In this document: piece after piece, positions 8,892 to 17,152 of the stretch
Numbering within the stretch: position 1 is the first letter of the stretch
Layout: each line of letters starts with the position of its first letter
Assembly (NCBI RefSeq): GCF_035994945.1
Contig: NZ_CP108678.1
Span: 124,001 to 188,000 of the forward strand
From: Streptomyces sp. NBC_01216
GTDB lineage: Bacteria; Actinomycetota; Actinomycetes; Streptomycetales; Streptomycetaceae
Length of the DNA: 64,000 nucleotides
Direction: 5' to 3'
Made by a program: the position numbers and the translations under genes
The notes under the pieces: generated by a model
What the model saw: only the letters and a program-made list of their open reading frames with translations
Told to the model about the DNA's origin: nothing
Databases searched by the model: none

Positions 8892-10213
8892 TGAGCACTC
8901 TGATAGAAGCCGCAGCGGTCGCCGTGCCGTCGGCGCTGGCCCTGGCCGGCGGCGGCGCGGTCTGGCACTTGCGGGGGTCCCTGCGCGCGGAGCGCCGCCG
9001 GTCCGACAGGTTGCAGCGGCATGCCGAGAACCTGACCCGGCAGTTGCGGGCCGCCGAGCTGATCCTGGGGCAGGTGGCCGACGAGGTGGTGCCTGCGGTC
9101 CAGGCGGCCGTCGTGAGGCCTGGCGCCGGACAAGGCGTCGACCTCGCGCTGCCGGAAGCCCTGACGGGCACCGTGATCGCCGACCGGGTGCGATTCGTCG
9201 TCGATTCGGTGGCCGCGGCGATGCGGCAGGTGCAGTACGACGCGGAGACCGCCACCGGTGCTCAGGTGTCCCAGGTCAAGCAGGACGCCGAGGCAGCGGC
9301 CGCCGAAGCCCAGCGTGCTGCCGAGGAGGCCGCCCAGGCGGCGGTCCGCAGCTTCGCCGCGTCCATGGTGGTGATCGCGTCGAAGGTGAGCCGGCAGATC
9401 AGCGAGGGTGTGCGCCGGCACGCGGGCGGGGAGGCGTACGAGACGCTCGTCACCATCGACCGTCTTGTCCAGCAGTTGCTGCTGGTGGCGCAGAACTACG
9501 TGATTCTCGGCGGGGGGAAGTTGTCGAGGCGCTGGCCGGCCACCACGTTCACCGACGTGGTCCAGGCGGCGATGGGCCACCTGGAGGGGTTCGAGCGGAT
9601 CAAGCACGAGGAGTCCGATGTCGCCCTGACCAGCCGGGTGGTCGGGCCGGCCGTCCACACGATCGCGGTGCTCCTCGACAACGCGCTGAAGTACTCGCCC
9701 TCGTCGGCCTCCGTAGACGTGCGCCTGCTCAACGGGCACCACGGCCTCACGGTACGAATCGACGACGCCGGCCTGCAGATGAACTGCGAGGCCGTCATGG
9801 CCGCCCGCCAGACCCTGAACGGTCAGAAGACCGCGCCGGTCACCCAGCACGGGGCCCACCCGCGCACCGGGTTCGCGGTGGCCGCGGTCCTGGCCCGCGG
9901 GTACGGCTTCAGCGTGGACCTGGAGGCCCCCAACGCCTACCGGGGCACGAGCGTCCAGATCTTCTTCCCCAGCCACCTGCTCACCCACGTCCCCGAAGAG
10001 CAGGCCGCCAGCGCGCAGACCGCCCCGCCGGTGCCCGCGCCGACGACCACGTCTACCGGCCTGACCGTCCGCCAGCGCGGCGCGGCCCTCACACCGCGGC
10101 AGCCCGCCGCCAGCGCCGAGCACGCCCGGCCGGGCCGCGCGAGCGTGGTCGCCGCCTGGGCCACCGGCACCGAGCGCGCCCGCCAGAACCCTGACACCCC
10201 CGAAGGAGCCTGA
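8891..10213 (+). CDS. cvnA: conservon sensor histidine kinase-like ATPase (CvnA)
   Basis: First gene of a typical conservon. An N-terminal hydrophobic segment (residues about 6-25) anchors the protein in the membrane, followed by a long Ala/Glu-rich coiled-coil region around residues 110-160. The HATPase domain has VLLDNALKYSPSSASV as N-box, but no clear phosphoacceptor H-box, as usual for CvnA proteins. The tail is Pro/Ala-rich. Conservons are proposed membrane complexes in which CvnA works with a Roadblock protein, a DUF742 protein and a small GTPase. The ATG overlaps the upstream stop, and the stop is four bases from the cvnB start region. Confidence 0.88.
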   Translation: MSTLIEAAAVAVPSALALAGGGAVWHLRGSLRAERRRSDRLQRHAENLTRQLRAAELILGQVADEVVPAVQAAVVRPGAGQGVDLALPEALTGTVIADRVRFVVDSVAAAMRQVQYDAETATGAQVSQVKQDAEAAAAEAQRAAEEAAQAAVRSFAASMVVIASKVSRQISEGVRRHAGGEAYETLVTIDRLVQQLLLVAQNYVILGGGKLSRRWPATTFTDVVQAAMGHLEGFERIKHEESDVALTSRVVGPAVHTIAVLLDNALKYSPSSASVDVRLLNGHHGLTVRIDDAGLQMNCEAVMAARQTLNGQKTAPVTQHGAHPRTGFAVAAVLARGYGFSVDLEAPNAYRGTSVQIFFPSHLLTHVPEEQAASAQTAPPVPAPTTTSTGLTVRQRGAALTPRQPAASAEHARPGRASVVAAWATGTERARQNPDTPEGA

Positions 10214-10638
10214 TGTTCACCGACACGCACGCCAACACGCTCGGCTGGCTGCTCGACGAACGGCTCGCCACCCTCGACGGAGTCCACTGCGCTGTCCTGC
10301 TCACCACCGACGGCATGCTGCACTCCCGGACGTCCTCCATCGCTCACGACCAGGCCGAGCGGCACGCGGCCATCGCCGCCAGCCTGCGCGGCGCCGCCCG
10401 CACCTACGGCGAGGAGTTCCGCGGCGGCGGGCTGCGTCAGCTCCTGCTGGAGCTGCACGAGTACGTCTGCCTGATCACGCAGGCCGGCCCGAACGCGCTC
10501 CTGCTGGTGCAGTCCACCGGCCCGGACGTGGATCTCGCCGCGATCGCCCATCAGATGGGCGAGCTCGCGGTGAGCGTCGGTGGCCGGATGGCCGTGGAGG
10601 CCCGGACGCCGGTGCGGGACGCGCAGGCCGCGGGGTGA
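10213..10638 (+). CDS. cvnB: Roadblock/LC7-domain protein (CvnB)
   Basis: A 141-aa protein directly coupled to cvnA (TGATG overlap). Its start, LGWLLDERLATLDGVHCAVLLTTDGMLHS, quoted as LDERLATLDGVHCAVLLTTDG, fits the Roadblock/LC7 fold, and the C-terminal half has the expected alternation of strands. In conservons and in MglB-like systems this fold regulates a partner GTPase, here CvnD at 10969. It is cytoplasmic, with no membrane segment. Confidence 0.88.
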   Translation: MFTDTHANTLGWLLDERLATLDGVHCAVLLTTDGMLHSRTSSIAHDQAERHAAIAASLRGAARTYGEEFRGGGLRQLLLELHEYVCLITQAGPNALLLVQSTGPDVDLAAIAHQMGELAVSVGGRMAVEARTPVRDAQAAG

Positions 10639-10991
10639 GCGGGCCGCGGCGGGACCCGGACATGGTGCGGCCCTTCGTACGGACCGGAGGGCGTGACCGC
10701 CCCAGCCGGCCGGACGTGCGCCTGGAGTCCCTGGTCCTCGCCGCGACGGGCCCGGCCGACGGGCTGCGCCTGGACCACCGCCGGGTCCTGGCCCTGGCCC
10801 AGGGCGTACGGGGCGGCCTGGCGGTGGCCGAGATCGCCGCCGTCCTTCAACTTCCGCCGTCCACCGTCCTGATCCTCGTCTGCGACCTGATGGACAGCGG
10901 CCACCTGAGCAGCCCCGTCAACGCCCGCGACGACCAGCCCGACATCGACATCCTCAGGGAGGTGCTCCATGGTCTACGAACCAAGGTCTGA
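10635..10991 (+). CDS. cvnC: DUF742 protein (CvnC)
   Basis: 118 aa from a GTG overlapping the cvnB stop. It has the DUF742 pattern: an N-terminal RDPDMVRPFVRTGGR stretch, then a winged-helix-like core (LALAQGVRGGLAVAEIAAVL and SGHLSSP). DUF742 proteins invariably sit between the Roadblock and GTPase genes of conservons and may bind DNA or the other components. The gene overlaps cvnD by 23 bases. Confidence 0.88.
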   Translation: MSGPRRDPDMVRPFVRTGGRDRPSRPDVRLESLVLAATGPADGLRLDHRRVLALAQGVRGGLAVAEIAAVLQLPPSTVLILVCDLMDSGHLSSPVNARDDQPDIDILREVLHGLRTKV

Positions 10992-11571
10992 GATCCGACC
11001 CACCACCGCGGTGCACTCCGCGAAGATCGTTGTCGCGGGCGGCTTCGGCGTGGGCAAGACCACCTTCGTCGGGTCCGTGTCCGAAGTGCCGCCCCTGCAC
11101 ATGGACGAGCCGCTCACCCAGGCCGGCGCCAAAGTGGACGACCTCGCCGGCGCCCCGGAGAAGAAGACGACCACCGTCGGCGTCGACTTCGGCCGCATCC
11201 ACATCAGCGCGACTCGGGTGCTGTACCTGTTCGGGACGCCGGGCCAGACCCGGTTCCGGCCGCTGTGGCAGAGCCTGACCGAGGGCGCCCTGGGTGCCCT
11301 GGTCCTCGCCGACACGCGCAACCTCGATGCCTCCCACGAACACCTGGCTCTCCTGGAAGAGCACGCCGTCCCCTACGCCGTGGCGATCAACCGGTTCGAC
11401 GGCGCCCCCGCGTATCCGCCCGAGGAGATACGCCAGGCCCTCGCCCTGGACGCGGACACCCCGCTGACCGAATGCGACGCCCGCGTGGGCCGCTCCGGCT
11501 ACCTGGCCCTGATCGAGCTCGTCACCTACCTGACCTCCCGCCACCTCCACTCCCTGGAGCGCCGCCCGTGA
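10969..11571 (+). CDS. cvnD: small GTP-binding protein (CvnD)
   Basis: A 200-aa Ras-like GTPase. Walker A GGFGVGKT spans residues 24-31. The switch II/G3 region reads FGTPGQTRF in place of DTAGQ, which is normal for the MglA/CvnD branch. AINRFD serves as the base-recognition NKxD box. It is the presumed output of the conservon, with CvnB as its regulator. It overlaps cvnC upstream and the P450 gene downstream (GTGA). Confidence 0.9.
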   Translation: MVYEPRSEIRPTTAVHSAKIVVAGGFGVGKTTFVGSVSEVPPLHMDEPLTQAGAKVDDLAGAPEKKTTTVGVDFGRIHISATRVLYLFGTPGQTRFRPLWQSLTEGALGALVLADTRNLDASHEHLALLEEHAVPYAVAINRFDGAPAYPPEEIRQALALDADTPLTECDARVGRSGYLALIELVTYLTSRHLHSLERRP

Positions 11572-12770
11572 CCACCGCCCCCGGCACCGCCCCGCCGCCG
11601 ACCCGTATCGCGCTCTACGAGGCCGAGTTCGCCGCCGACCCGCACGCCGCCTACGCGGCGATGCGCCTGGCGTACGGGCCGCTCGTACCCGTCGACCTGG
11701 CGCCCGGCGTGCCCGCGACCCTGGTCATCGGCTACGACCAGGCCCGCCGCATCCTCAACGACGAGCTGCGCTTCCCCGCCGACCCCCGGGTGTGGGAGCA
11801 GGCGGTTCCCGACACCTGTCCCGTGCGGCCGATGATGGAGTACCGCCCCAACGCGCTGCGTTCGGCCGGCCCCGCGCACTCCCGCTACCGGGCGGCGAAC
11901 GCCTCCGCCCTCGACGCCGTCGACCAGCACCGACTGCACTCCCTCGTCCAACGGGTCGTCGCCGAGACGATCGCCGAGTTCCGCCCTGTCGGCCGTGCCG
12001 ATCTGCTGGCGCAGTTCGCGTGGCCGCTGGCGTTCCGGATCCTGAGCGCGCTGCTGGGCTGCCCGGACGAGCTCGGCCTGCGCATCGCGAACGGCATGGC
12101 CAAGATCTTCGACGGCGTGAACGCGGCGGCCGGCAACCAGATGCTGGCCCAGGCCGTGTCCGAGCTCGTCGCCCTGCGCCGCAGCCAGCCCGCCGAGGAC
12201 ATCACCTCCCGGCTCATCGCCGACCCGGCCCGGCTCGACGACACCGAGATGGCACACCAGCTCGTCACCCTGTACGGCGCCGGCATCGAACCCCTGACCA
12301 ACCTGATCACCAACACCCTGTTGAAGATCCTCACCGACGAGGACTTCTCCGCGACCGTGCACTCCGCCGGCGCCTCCGTGCGCGAAGTGCTGGACACCGT
12401 GCTCTACCACGACCCGCCGCTGGCCAACTACTGCATCACCTACCCGCCGCAGCCCGTCCGTCTCGACGGCATCCTGCTGCCCGCCCACCAGCCGGTCGTC
12501 ATCTCCATGGCCGCGTGCAACAACGACCCCGCCCTGGAAGGAGGCGGGTCCGGCGACCGGGCCCACCTGTCGTGGAGCACCGGCCCGCACGCCTGCCCGG
12601 CACGCTCCCTGGCCTACCTCATCGCCGAAACGGCCGTCACCGACCTGCTCGACGCGCTGCCCGAAATGGACCTCGACTGCCTTGTTGGCGAGCTGACCTG
12701 GCGCCCCGGCCCGTTCCACCGCGCGCTGACCCGGCTCCCGGTCCGCTTCCCCGCTCCCGCCGCAGCCTGA
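11568..12770 (+). CDS. cvnE: cytochrome P450 of the conservon, CYP157-like, without EXXR
   Basis: 400 aa from a GTG overlapping the cvnD stop. The haem-binding loop LSWSTGPHACPARSLA provides the cysteine ligand. The I-helix reads GAGIEPLTNLI in place of AGxDTT. The K-helix where ExxR is expected reads VREVLDTVLYHDPP, so the Glu-Arg pair is missing. Loss of EXXR is the known hallmark of the CYP157 family, found next to CYP154 genes in Streptomyces conservons. It may be a haem protein with a non-monooxygenase or regulatory role. Confidence 0.85.
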   Translation: MTTAPGTAPPPTRIALYEAEFAADPHAAYAAMRLAYGPLVPVDLAPGVPATLVIGYDQARRILNDELRFPADPRVWEQAVPDTCPVRPMMEYRPNALRSAGPAHSRYRAANASALDAVDQHRLHSLVQRVVAETIAEFRPVGRADLLAQFAWPLAFRILSALLGCPDELGLRIANGMAKIFDGVNAAAGNQMLAQAVSELVALRRSQPAEDITSRLIADPARLDDTEMAHQLVTLYGAGIEPLTNLITNTLLKILTDEDFSATVHSAGASVREVLDTVLYHDPPLANYCITYPPQPVRLDGILLPAHQPVVISMAACNNDPALEGGGSGDRAHLSWSTGPHACPARSLAYLIAETAVTDLLDALPEMDLDCLVGELTWRPGPFHRALTRLPVRFPAPAAA

Positions 12771-12785
12771 AGGAGAAGTTCTCCC

Positions 12786-14021
12786 ATGCCCCAGCCCGCC
12801 ACCCCGATCGTCCTCGACCCCACCGGCGCCGACCACCACGGCGAGCACAAGCGCCTCCGCGGCCACGGCGCCGCGGTCCGCGTCGACATCCTCGGCGTGA
12901 CCGCCTGGTCGATCACCGACCCCGCCCTGCTCAAGAGCCTGCTGAAGAACCCCGACGTCTCCAAGGACGCCCGAGCCCACTGGCCCGGCTACCAGGAGGC
13001 GATACAGACCTGGCCGCTCGCGCTGTGGGTCGCCGTCAAGAACATGTTCACCGCGCACGGCGACGACCACCGGCGGCTGCGGCGCATGATCGCCCCCGCC
13101 TTCTCCGCGCGCCGCATCGACGCCCTGGCCCCCGTCGTCGAGACCATCGTGGAGGCGATCCTCGACGACCTCGACGCCCTGCCCACCGGACAGAGCGTCG
13201 ACCTGCGCGAGCACCTGGCCTACCCGCTTCCGATCGCGGTCATCGGCCACCTCATGGGCGTCCCCGCCGACCAGCGTGCCCACTTCCGCAGCGTCGTCGA
13301 CGGCGTCTTCGACACCACCCTCACCGCCGACCAGGCCGCCACCAACACCACGAACCTGTACGAGGTCCTGGACCAGCTCATCGCCACCAAGCGCGCCGAC
13401 CCCGGCGACGACATGACCTCCCTGCTCATCAGGGCCCGCGACGACGACGGAGACGGGCGCGGCCTGTCCGACGCCGAACTCCGCGACACCCTCCTGCTGA
13501 TGATCAGCGCCGGATACGAGACCACCGCCAACGTGATCGACCAGGCCATCAGCCTCCTGCTGACCCACCCCGAACAGCTCGACCAGATCCGCGCCGGCCA
13601 CGCCGACTGGGCGGACGTCGTCGAGGAGACCCTGCGCCTGGAACCGGCCGTCAAGCACCTCCCGATGCGCTACGCCGTCAACGACATCGTGCTGCCCGAC
13701 GGCCAGACCATCGCCAAGGGCGAGGCGATCCTCGCCTCCTACGCCGCGGCCAACCGGCACCCCGACTGGCACGGCGAGACCGCCGACGCCTTCGACATCC
13801 GCCGACCCGCCAAGGACCACCTCGCCTTCGGGCACGGCGTGCACTTCTGCCTCGGCGCCCCGCTCGCCCGACTGGAGCTCGCCACCAGCCTGCGCAAGCT
13901 CTTCACCCGCTTCCCCCACCTCGAACTCGCCGTCCCCGCCGACCATCTCAAGCCGCTCAGCTCCCTGATCAGCAACGGCCACGAGCAGCTGCCCGTCCGC
14001 CTCCGCCCGTTCGCGGCCTGA
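12786..14021 (+). CDS. cvnF: cytochrome P450, CYP154-like, with canonical motifs
   Basis: A 411-aa class I bacterial P450. ISAGYETTAN is the I-helix oxygen-activation motif, EETLR the K-helix EXXR, and FGHGVHFCLGAPLARLE the haem-ligand loop. It follows the EXXR-less P450 by 15 bp with AAGGAGAAG as ribosome site. The pairing matches the CYP157-CYP154 pairs of several conservons. The substrate is unknown. No ferredoxin gene is adjacent, so redox partners must come from elsewhere. Confidence 0.88.
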   Translation: MPQPATPIVLDPTGADHHGEHKRLRGHGAAVRVDILGVTAWSITDPALLKSLLKNPDVSKDARAHWPGYQEAIQTWPLALWVAVKNMFTAHGDDHRRLRRMIAPAFSARRIDALAPVVETIVEAILDDLDALPTGQSVDLREHLAYPLPIAVIGHLMGVPADQRAHFRSVVDGVFDTTLTADQAATNTTNLYEVLDQLIATKRADPGDDMTSLLIRARDDDGDGRGLSDAELRDTLLLMISAGYETTANVIDQAISLLLTHPEQLDQIRAGHADWADVVEETLRLEPAVKHLPMRYAVNDIVLPDGQTIAKGEAILASYAAANRHPDWHGETADAFDIRRPAKDHLAFGHGVHFCLGAPLARLELATSLRKLFTRFPHLELAVPADHLKPLSSLISNGHEQLPVRLRPFAA

Positions 14022-14044
14022 CCATCACCCGACCAGGAATCCAG

Positions 14045-14554
14045 ATGACCACCACCGTCGCCGCCCCGATCACTCCGCTCACCCGGGCTCAGAAGCGGGT
14101 CGCCACCCACCTCGTGTGCGGGCTCACCAACCCGGAGATCGCGGGCGAGGAACACCTGTCCGGCGACACCGTGAGCTCCCACGTCCGGGTGATGCGCGAG
14201 AGCCTGCACTGCCCTCCGCGCTCCTCCCGCGCGGTTCTCGCCCACGCCCTCCTCAGCCACCAGCAGGTGCCCCCGCCCCCGCCCTCGCTGCTGCGCCGCG
14301 CCTTCGAGCCGGACGCAGACGACCAACTGCTCATCCGCGCCATCGCCGAGCACTCCCGGCCGGACGACATCGCCCGCGCAGCACGCATCCCGGCCGGCGA
14401 ACTCCGCACCCGGACCGACGGCCTCGTGCGCAGGGCGGGCGCCAGCAACGCCGCGCACCTCATCGGACTGGCCCACACCCACGCCATCCTCGGCGGCGAA
14501 GGATCCACCGCCGCTGAGCAGCCCCCGGCACAGCCCGCCGGAGCGGCGCGATGA
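14045..14554 (+). CDS. LuxR-type helix-turn-helix regulator
   Basis: A 169-aa protein whose first 65 residues form a LuxR/GerE-like HTH: LTRAQKRVATHLVCGLTNPEIAGEE, quoted as LTRAQKRVATHLVCGL, then GDTVSSHVRVMRESL. The C-terminal half (DDIARAARIPAGELRTRTDGLVRRAGASNAAHL) looks like a second degenerate HTH of the same type, so it may be an internal duplication. There is no receiver domain. It starts 24 bp after the P450 gene and its stop overlaps the next start, placing it in the conservon-linked transcript. Confidence 0.72.
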   Translation: MTTTVAAPITPLTRAQKRVATHLVCGLTNPEIAGEEHLSGDTVSSHVRVMRESLHCPPRSSRAVLAHALLSHQQVPPPPPSLLRRAFEPDADDQLLIRAIAEHSRPDDIARAARIPAGELRTRTDGLVRRAGASNAAHLIGLAHTHAILGGEGSTAAEQPPAQPAGAAR

Positions 14555-15201
14555 ACACCACCGCCCCCGCCGGCACGGCGGCCGACCGCGACGGCCGGGC
14601 GACGTGGGCGTACGAGATGCGGCCGATCGTGACGGCCGCCGACCGCGAGGCGGCCGCCGTTCTCGTCCAGGACCGCGGCCTGTGGCTCGCCCGGCGCGGT
14701 CACGACGCGCCCGCCCTCCACGTCGCCGCGTTCCGGGACCACCGTACGGAGGCGGTCGGCCTGTACGAGGACGACGGCGGGGACGAAGTCCTCGTCGGCT
14801 GCCTCCTCCTGCACCGGGAGCCGGATCTGCGGTCGTGGGCCGTCGACGACCCGGCTCCGGCCCTGAAGGTCTCATTGGCCTACACCGCGCCGGGCCGCAC
14901 CGACCGTGTCGGATGGCTGATGACGCTGTGGCTCGCCGCCTACGCGGCCCGTACCGGCATCGACTGGGTGTACGCCGAGGCACCGAGTTGGAGCACCGGG
15001 CCGGACGGAAGCGGCGGCCGGCTCCTGGAGTATCTGCGCGACCTCGGCTGGCACGTCCTCGGCTCCGGTCGTACCCCGGACGGTCACCGGGTCGCGCGGA
15101 TCCGCCTGCCTGCCGCTGCCTCGCCCGGTCTGGCTGCGCTGATCCACTCCACTGTCCCCGCCGTGACGCGACGCGGGCCCGAGGAGGACAGCGAGCGATG
15201 A
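14551..15201 (+). CDS. GNAT-like N-acetyltransferase family protein (tentative)
   Basis: 216 aa, coupled by an ATGA overlap to the LuxR-type gene. The layout recalls GNAT proteins: strands around DEVLVGCLLLHRE, a middle segment GRTDRVGWLMTLWLAAYAAR where the acetyl-CoA loop and alpha-3 would lie, then WVYAEAPSW and a C-terminal GWHVLGSGRTPDG strand. The classical R-x-x-G-x-G/A loop is not clear, so function is only suggested. The substrate is unknown. Confidence 0.45.
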   Translation: MNTTAPAGTAADRDGRATWAYEMRPIVTAADREAAAVLVQDRGLWLARRGHDAPALHVAAFRDHRTEAVGLYEDDGGDEVLVGCLLLHREPDLRSWAVDDPAPALKVSLAYTAPGRTDRVGWLMTLWLAAYAARTGIDWVYAEAPSWSTGPDGSGGRLLEYLRDLGWHVLGSGRTPDGHRVARIRLPAAASPGLAALIHSTVPAVTRRGPEEDSER

Positions 15202-15773
15202 GCACACTCACCCAGGCTCCCGTTCTCGTGCCGCCCCCAGGCCGCGTCCTGCCACCGCGAGCGCGGGTGCTCCGCCCGGCCCCGGCCGCGGCCCCGCCGC
15301 TGAAGGACCCTCACGCACTCGCCGCCTGGCGGGACAACATCAACCGGACTGCCCTCGCGCGCTCCGGCGAGGCCCTCTCCGTCGTGCTGTACGCGCTGAC
15401 CGGACCCGGCGAAGACCCGCACACCGACCTCGCCGCCGCCCAGCACTACGCCGAACGGCACCGGCTTCTCGTCGTGGACCGGATCGTCGACACCCTGGCC
15501 CGCGACGACCAGGCGAGCACCGACCAGCCGGAGCTCCGGCGCGGCTACGCCCGCACCTTGCACCTCTTGGGCGACCCGGCCTCCCCCGTGCGCGGGCTCG
15601 TCACTACCAGCCAGACCGCGGTCACCCGCGTCGGCCGCCTCTACGAAGCCCAGCTGGACAGGTACGCCGCACTCCGCGCCGCCCTCTTCCTCGTCCGTGC
15701 CGAGACCGAGATCTCAGCGATGCCGTCAACCACCCTCCTCCCTCTTCCTCAGGCCCTCGGAGGCGCACTGTGA
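15198..15773 (+). CDS. hypothetical protein, 191 aa
   Basis: Starts with ATG overlapping the previous stop, and its own stop overlaps the MFS transporter start, so it belongs to the same translationally coupled run. The first 35 residues are Pro/Arg/Ala-rich and probably disordered; the remainder is predicted helical (HALAAWRDNINRTALARSGE and others). No family motif, membrane segment or signal peptide was recognised. Confidence 0.55.
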   Translation: MSTLTQAPVLVPPPGRVLPPRARVLRPAPAAAPPLKDPHALAAWRDNINRTALARSGEALSVVLYALTGPGEDPHTDLAAAQHYAERHRLLVVDRIVDTLARDDQASTDQPELRRGYARTLHLLGDPASPVRGLVTTSQTAVTRVGRLYEAQLDRYAALRAALFLVRAETEISAMPSTTLLPLPQALGGAL

Positions 15774-17059
15774 CGACGGCCTCCGACACCGCCGCCAACC
15801 TCGCGGCACCGGGCGGAAGCTCGACCGCCCGGCAGGCCTTAGCCGCGCTCCTGGTCGGTGAGGGCACCAGCTACGCGGGGACCGCCGTCCACCAGGTGGC
15901 CCTGCCCGCCCTCGCCGTCCTGCAACTCCAGGCCACCCCCGGCCAGATCGCGCTCCTGGCCTTCGCCGCGAAGCTCCCGGCGCTGGTCGCCTCGCTGCCG
16001 GCGGGCGTCGTTCTGGACCGGTACCCGATACGCACCGTGCTGCTCGTCACCGACCTCGCCGCGGCCACCGTCGTTTTGGCGATACCCGCCGCTGCCGTTC
16101 TCGGCCAGCTCACGATGCCCGCCCTCTACGCCGTGGCCCTCACCCTGGGCACTCTCTCCGTCCTCCACAGCGCCGCCGCGATGGCGGCGCTGCCCCGACT
16201 CGCCGGACCCGGGCAGCTGCACCAGGCCCATGCACGGCTCACCGCGGCGATCACCGTCGCCGGAACCGCCGGGGCAGCGCTGGGGACCCTGCTCGTCGCG
16301 GCAGTCGGGCCCGCCCGGGCGATCCTCGCGAACGCGGCGTCCTTCCTCGTCTCCGCGTGGTGCGCGACCCGCACCCGCGTCCTGCCCGTCCCCACGGCAC
16401 GGGGCAAGAAGCCGCCGATGGCCGGCGAGATCCGCGACGGTCTCCTCCACAGCGCCCGCCACCCCCTGCTGAGCCCCCTGCTCCTGGCCTTGGCCGGTAC
16501 CGGCTTCGGCACCGGTCTGACCAGCACGTACCTGGCGTACTACCTGCTCACCACGGCGCAAGTCGGCGCGACGGGCCTCGGCATGATCATGGCGGCGAGC
16601 AGCTTTGGGGGCTTGACCGGAGCACTGCTCGCGCCCCGCCTCGTCCGCTGCCACGGCCCGGGCGTCGTGCTCAGCATCGGATTGACGGTCTACGCCCTCA
16701 CCCACGCGGCACCACTCTTCGCCGGACCTGGGCTCGTGTGGCTGGTGGCCCTCGCCGCCGCCGGGTGCGCGCAGCACGCCGCGGCGTGCGCCGTGGGCAC
16801 CACTCAGCGCTCCGTGCAGCAGTCCGTCAGCCCGCCCCATCTCGGCGCCCGGACCTTGCAGACCTCCTTCTGGGTCGTCGCCGGCAGCGAGACCCTCGCC
16901 GCTGGCGCCGCCGGTCCCCTGGCCACTCTCACCAGCGTGCCCACCACCATGCTGACCGGCCTCGTCCTGCTGGTCCTGTCGTCCTGGGTGCTGTGGCGCT
17001 CGCCCGTAGGCCGCTTGACCGTCATGCCCACGCCCGTGAACGCGAGGACCGGAGGCTGA
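15770..17059 (+). CDS. MFS transporter (MFS_3/EntS-like exporter)
   Basis: A 429-aa membrane protein with about twelve hydrophobic spans. GVVLDRYPIRTVLL occupies the loop 2-3 position where MFS proteins carry a G-x-x-x-D-R-x-x-R motif. It resembles the second MFS protein at 33354 over most of its length (for example LPxLAVLxLxAT and GPARAxLxxxxSFLxSA), so the two are paralogous. A GTG overlaps the preceding stop. The role is probably efflux of a small molecule or peptide. Position upstream of the NLR-like and FxLD genes gives no specific substrate. Confidence 0.82.
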   Translation: MTTASDTAANLAAPGGSSTARQALAALLVGEGTSYAGTAVHQVALPALAVLQLQATPGQIALLAFAAKLPALVASLPAGVVLDRYPIRTVLLVTDLAAATVVLAIPAAAVLGQLTMPALYAVALTLGTLSVLHSAAAMAALPRLAGPGQLHQAHARLTAAITVAGTAGAALGTLLVAAVGPARAILANAASFLVSAWCATRTRVLPVPTARGKKPPMAGEIRDGLLHSARHPLLSPLLLALAGTGFGTGLTSTYLAYYLLTTAQVGATGLGMIMAASSFGGLTGALLAPRLVRCHGPGVVLSIGLTVYALTHAAPLFAGPGLVWLVALAAAGCAQHAAACAVGTTQRSVQQSVSPPHLGARTLQTSFWVVAGSETLAAGAAGPLATLTSVPTTMLTGLVLLVLSSWVLWRSPVGRLTVMPTPVNARTGG

Positions 17060-17152
17060 CCTTCCACGCTGCTCGCGGCACCGGGCCGCGGCCGCCCGCG
17101 CGCGGCGAGAGCGAGATCTGACCTCCCACCGGACACGACGAAAGGCTTCTCG

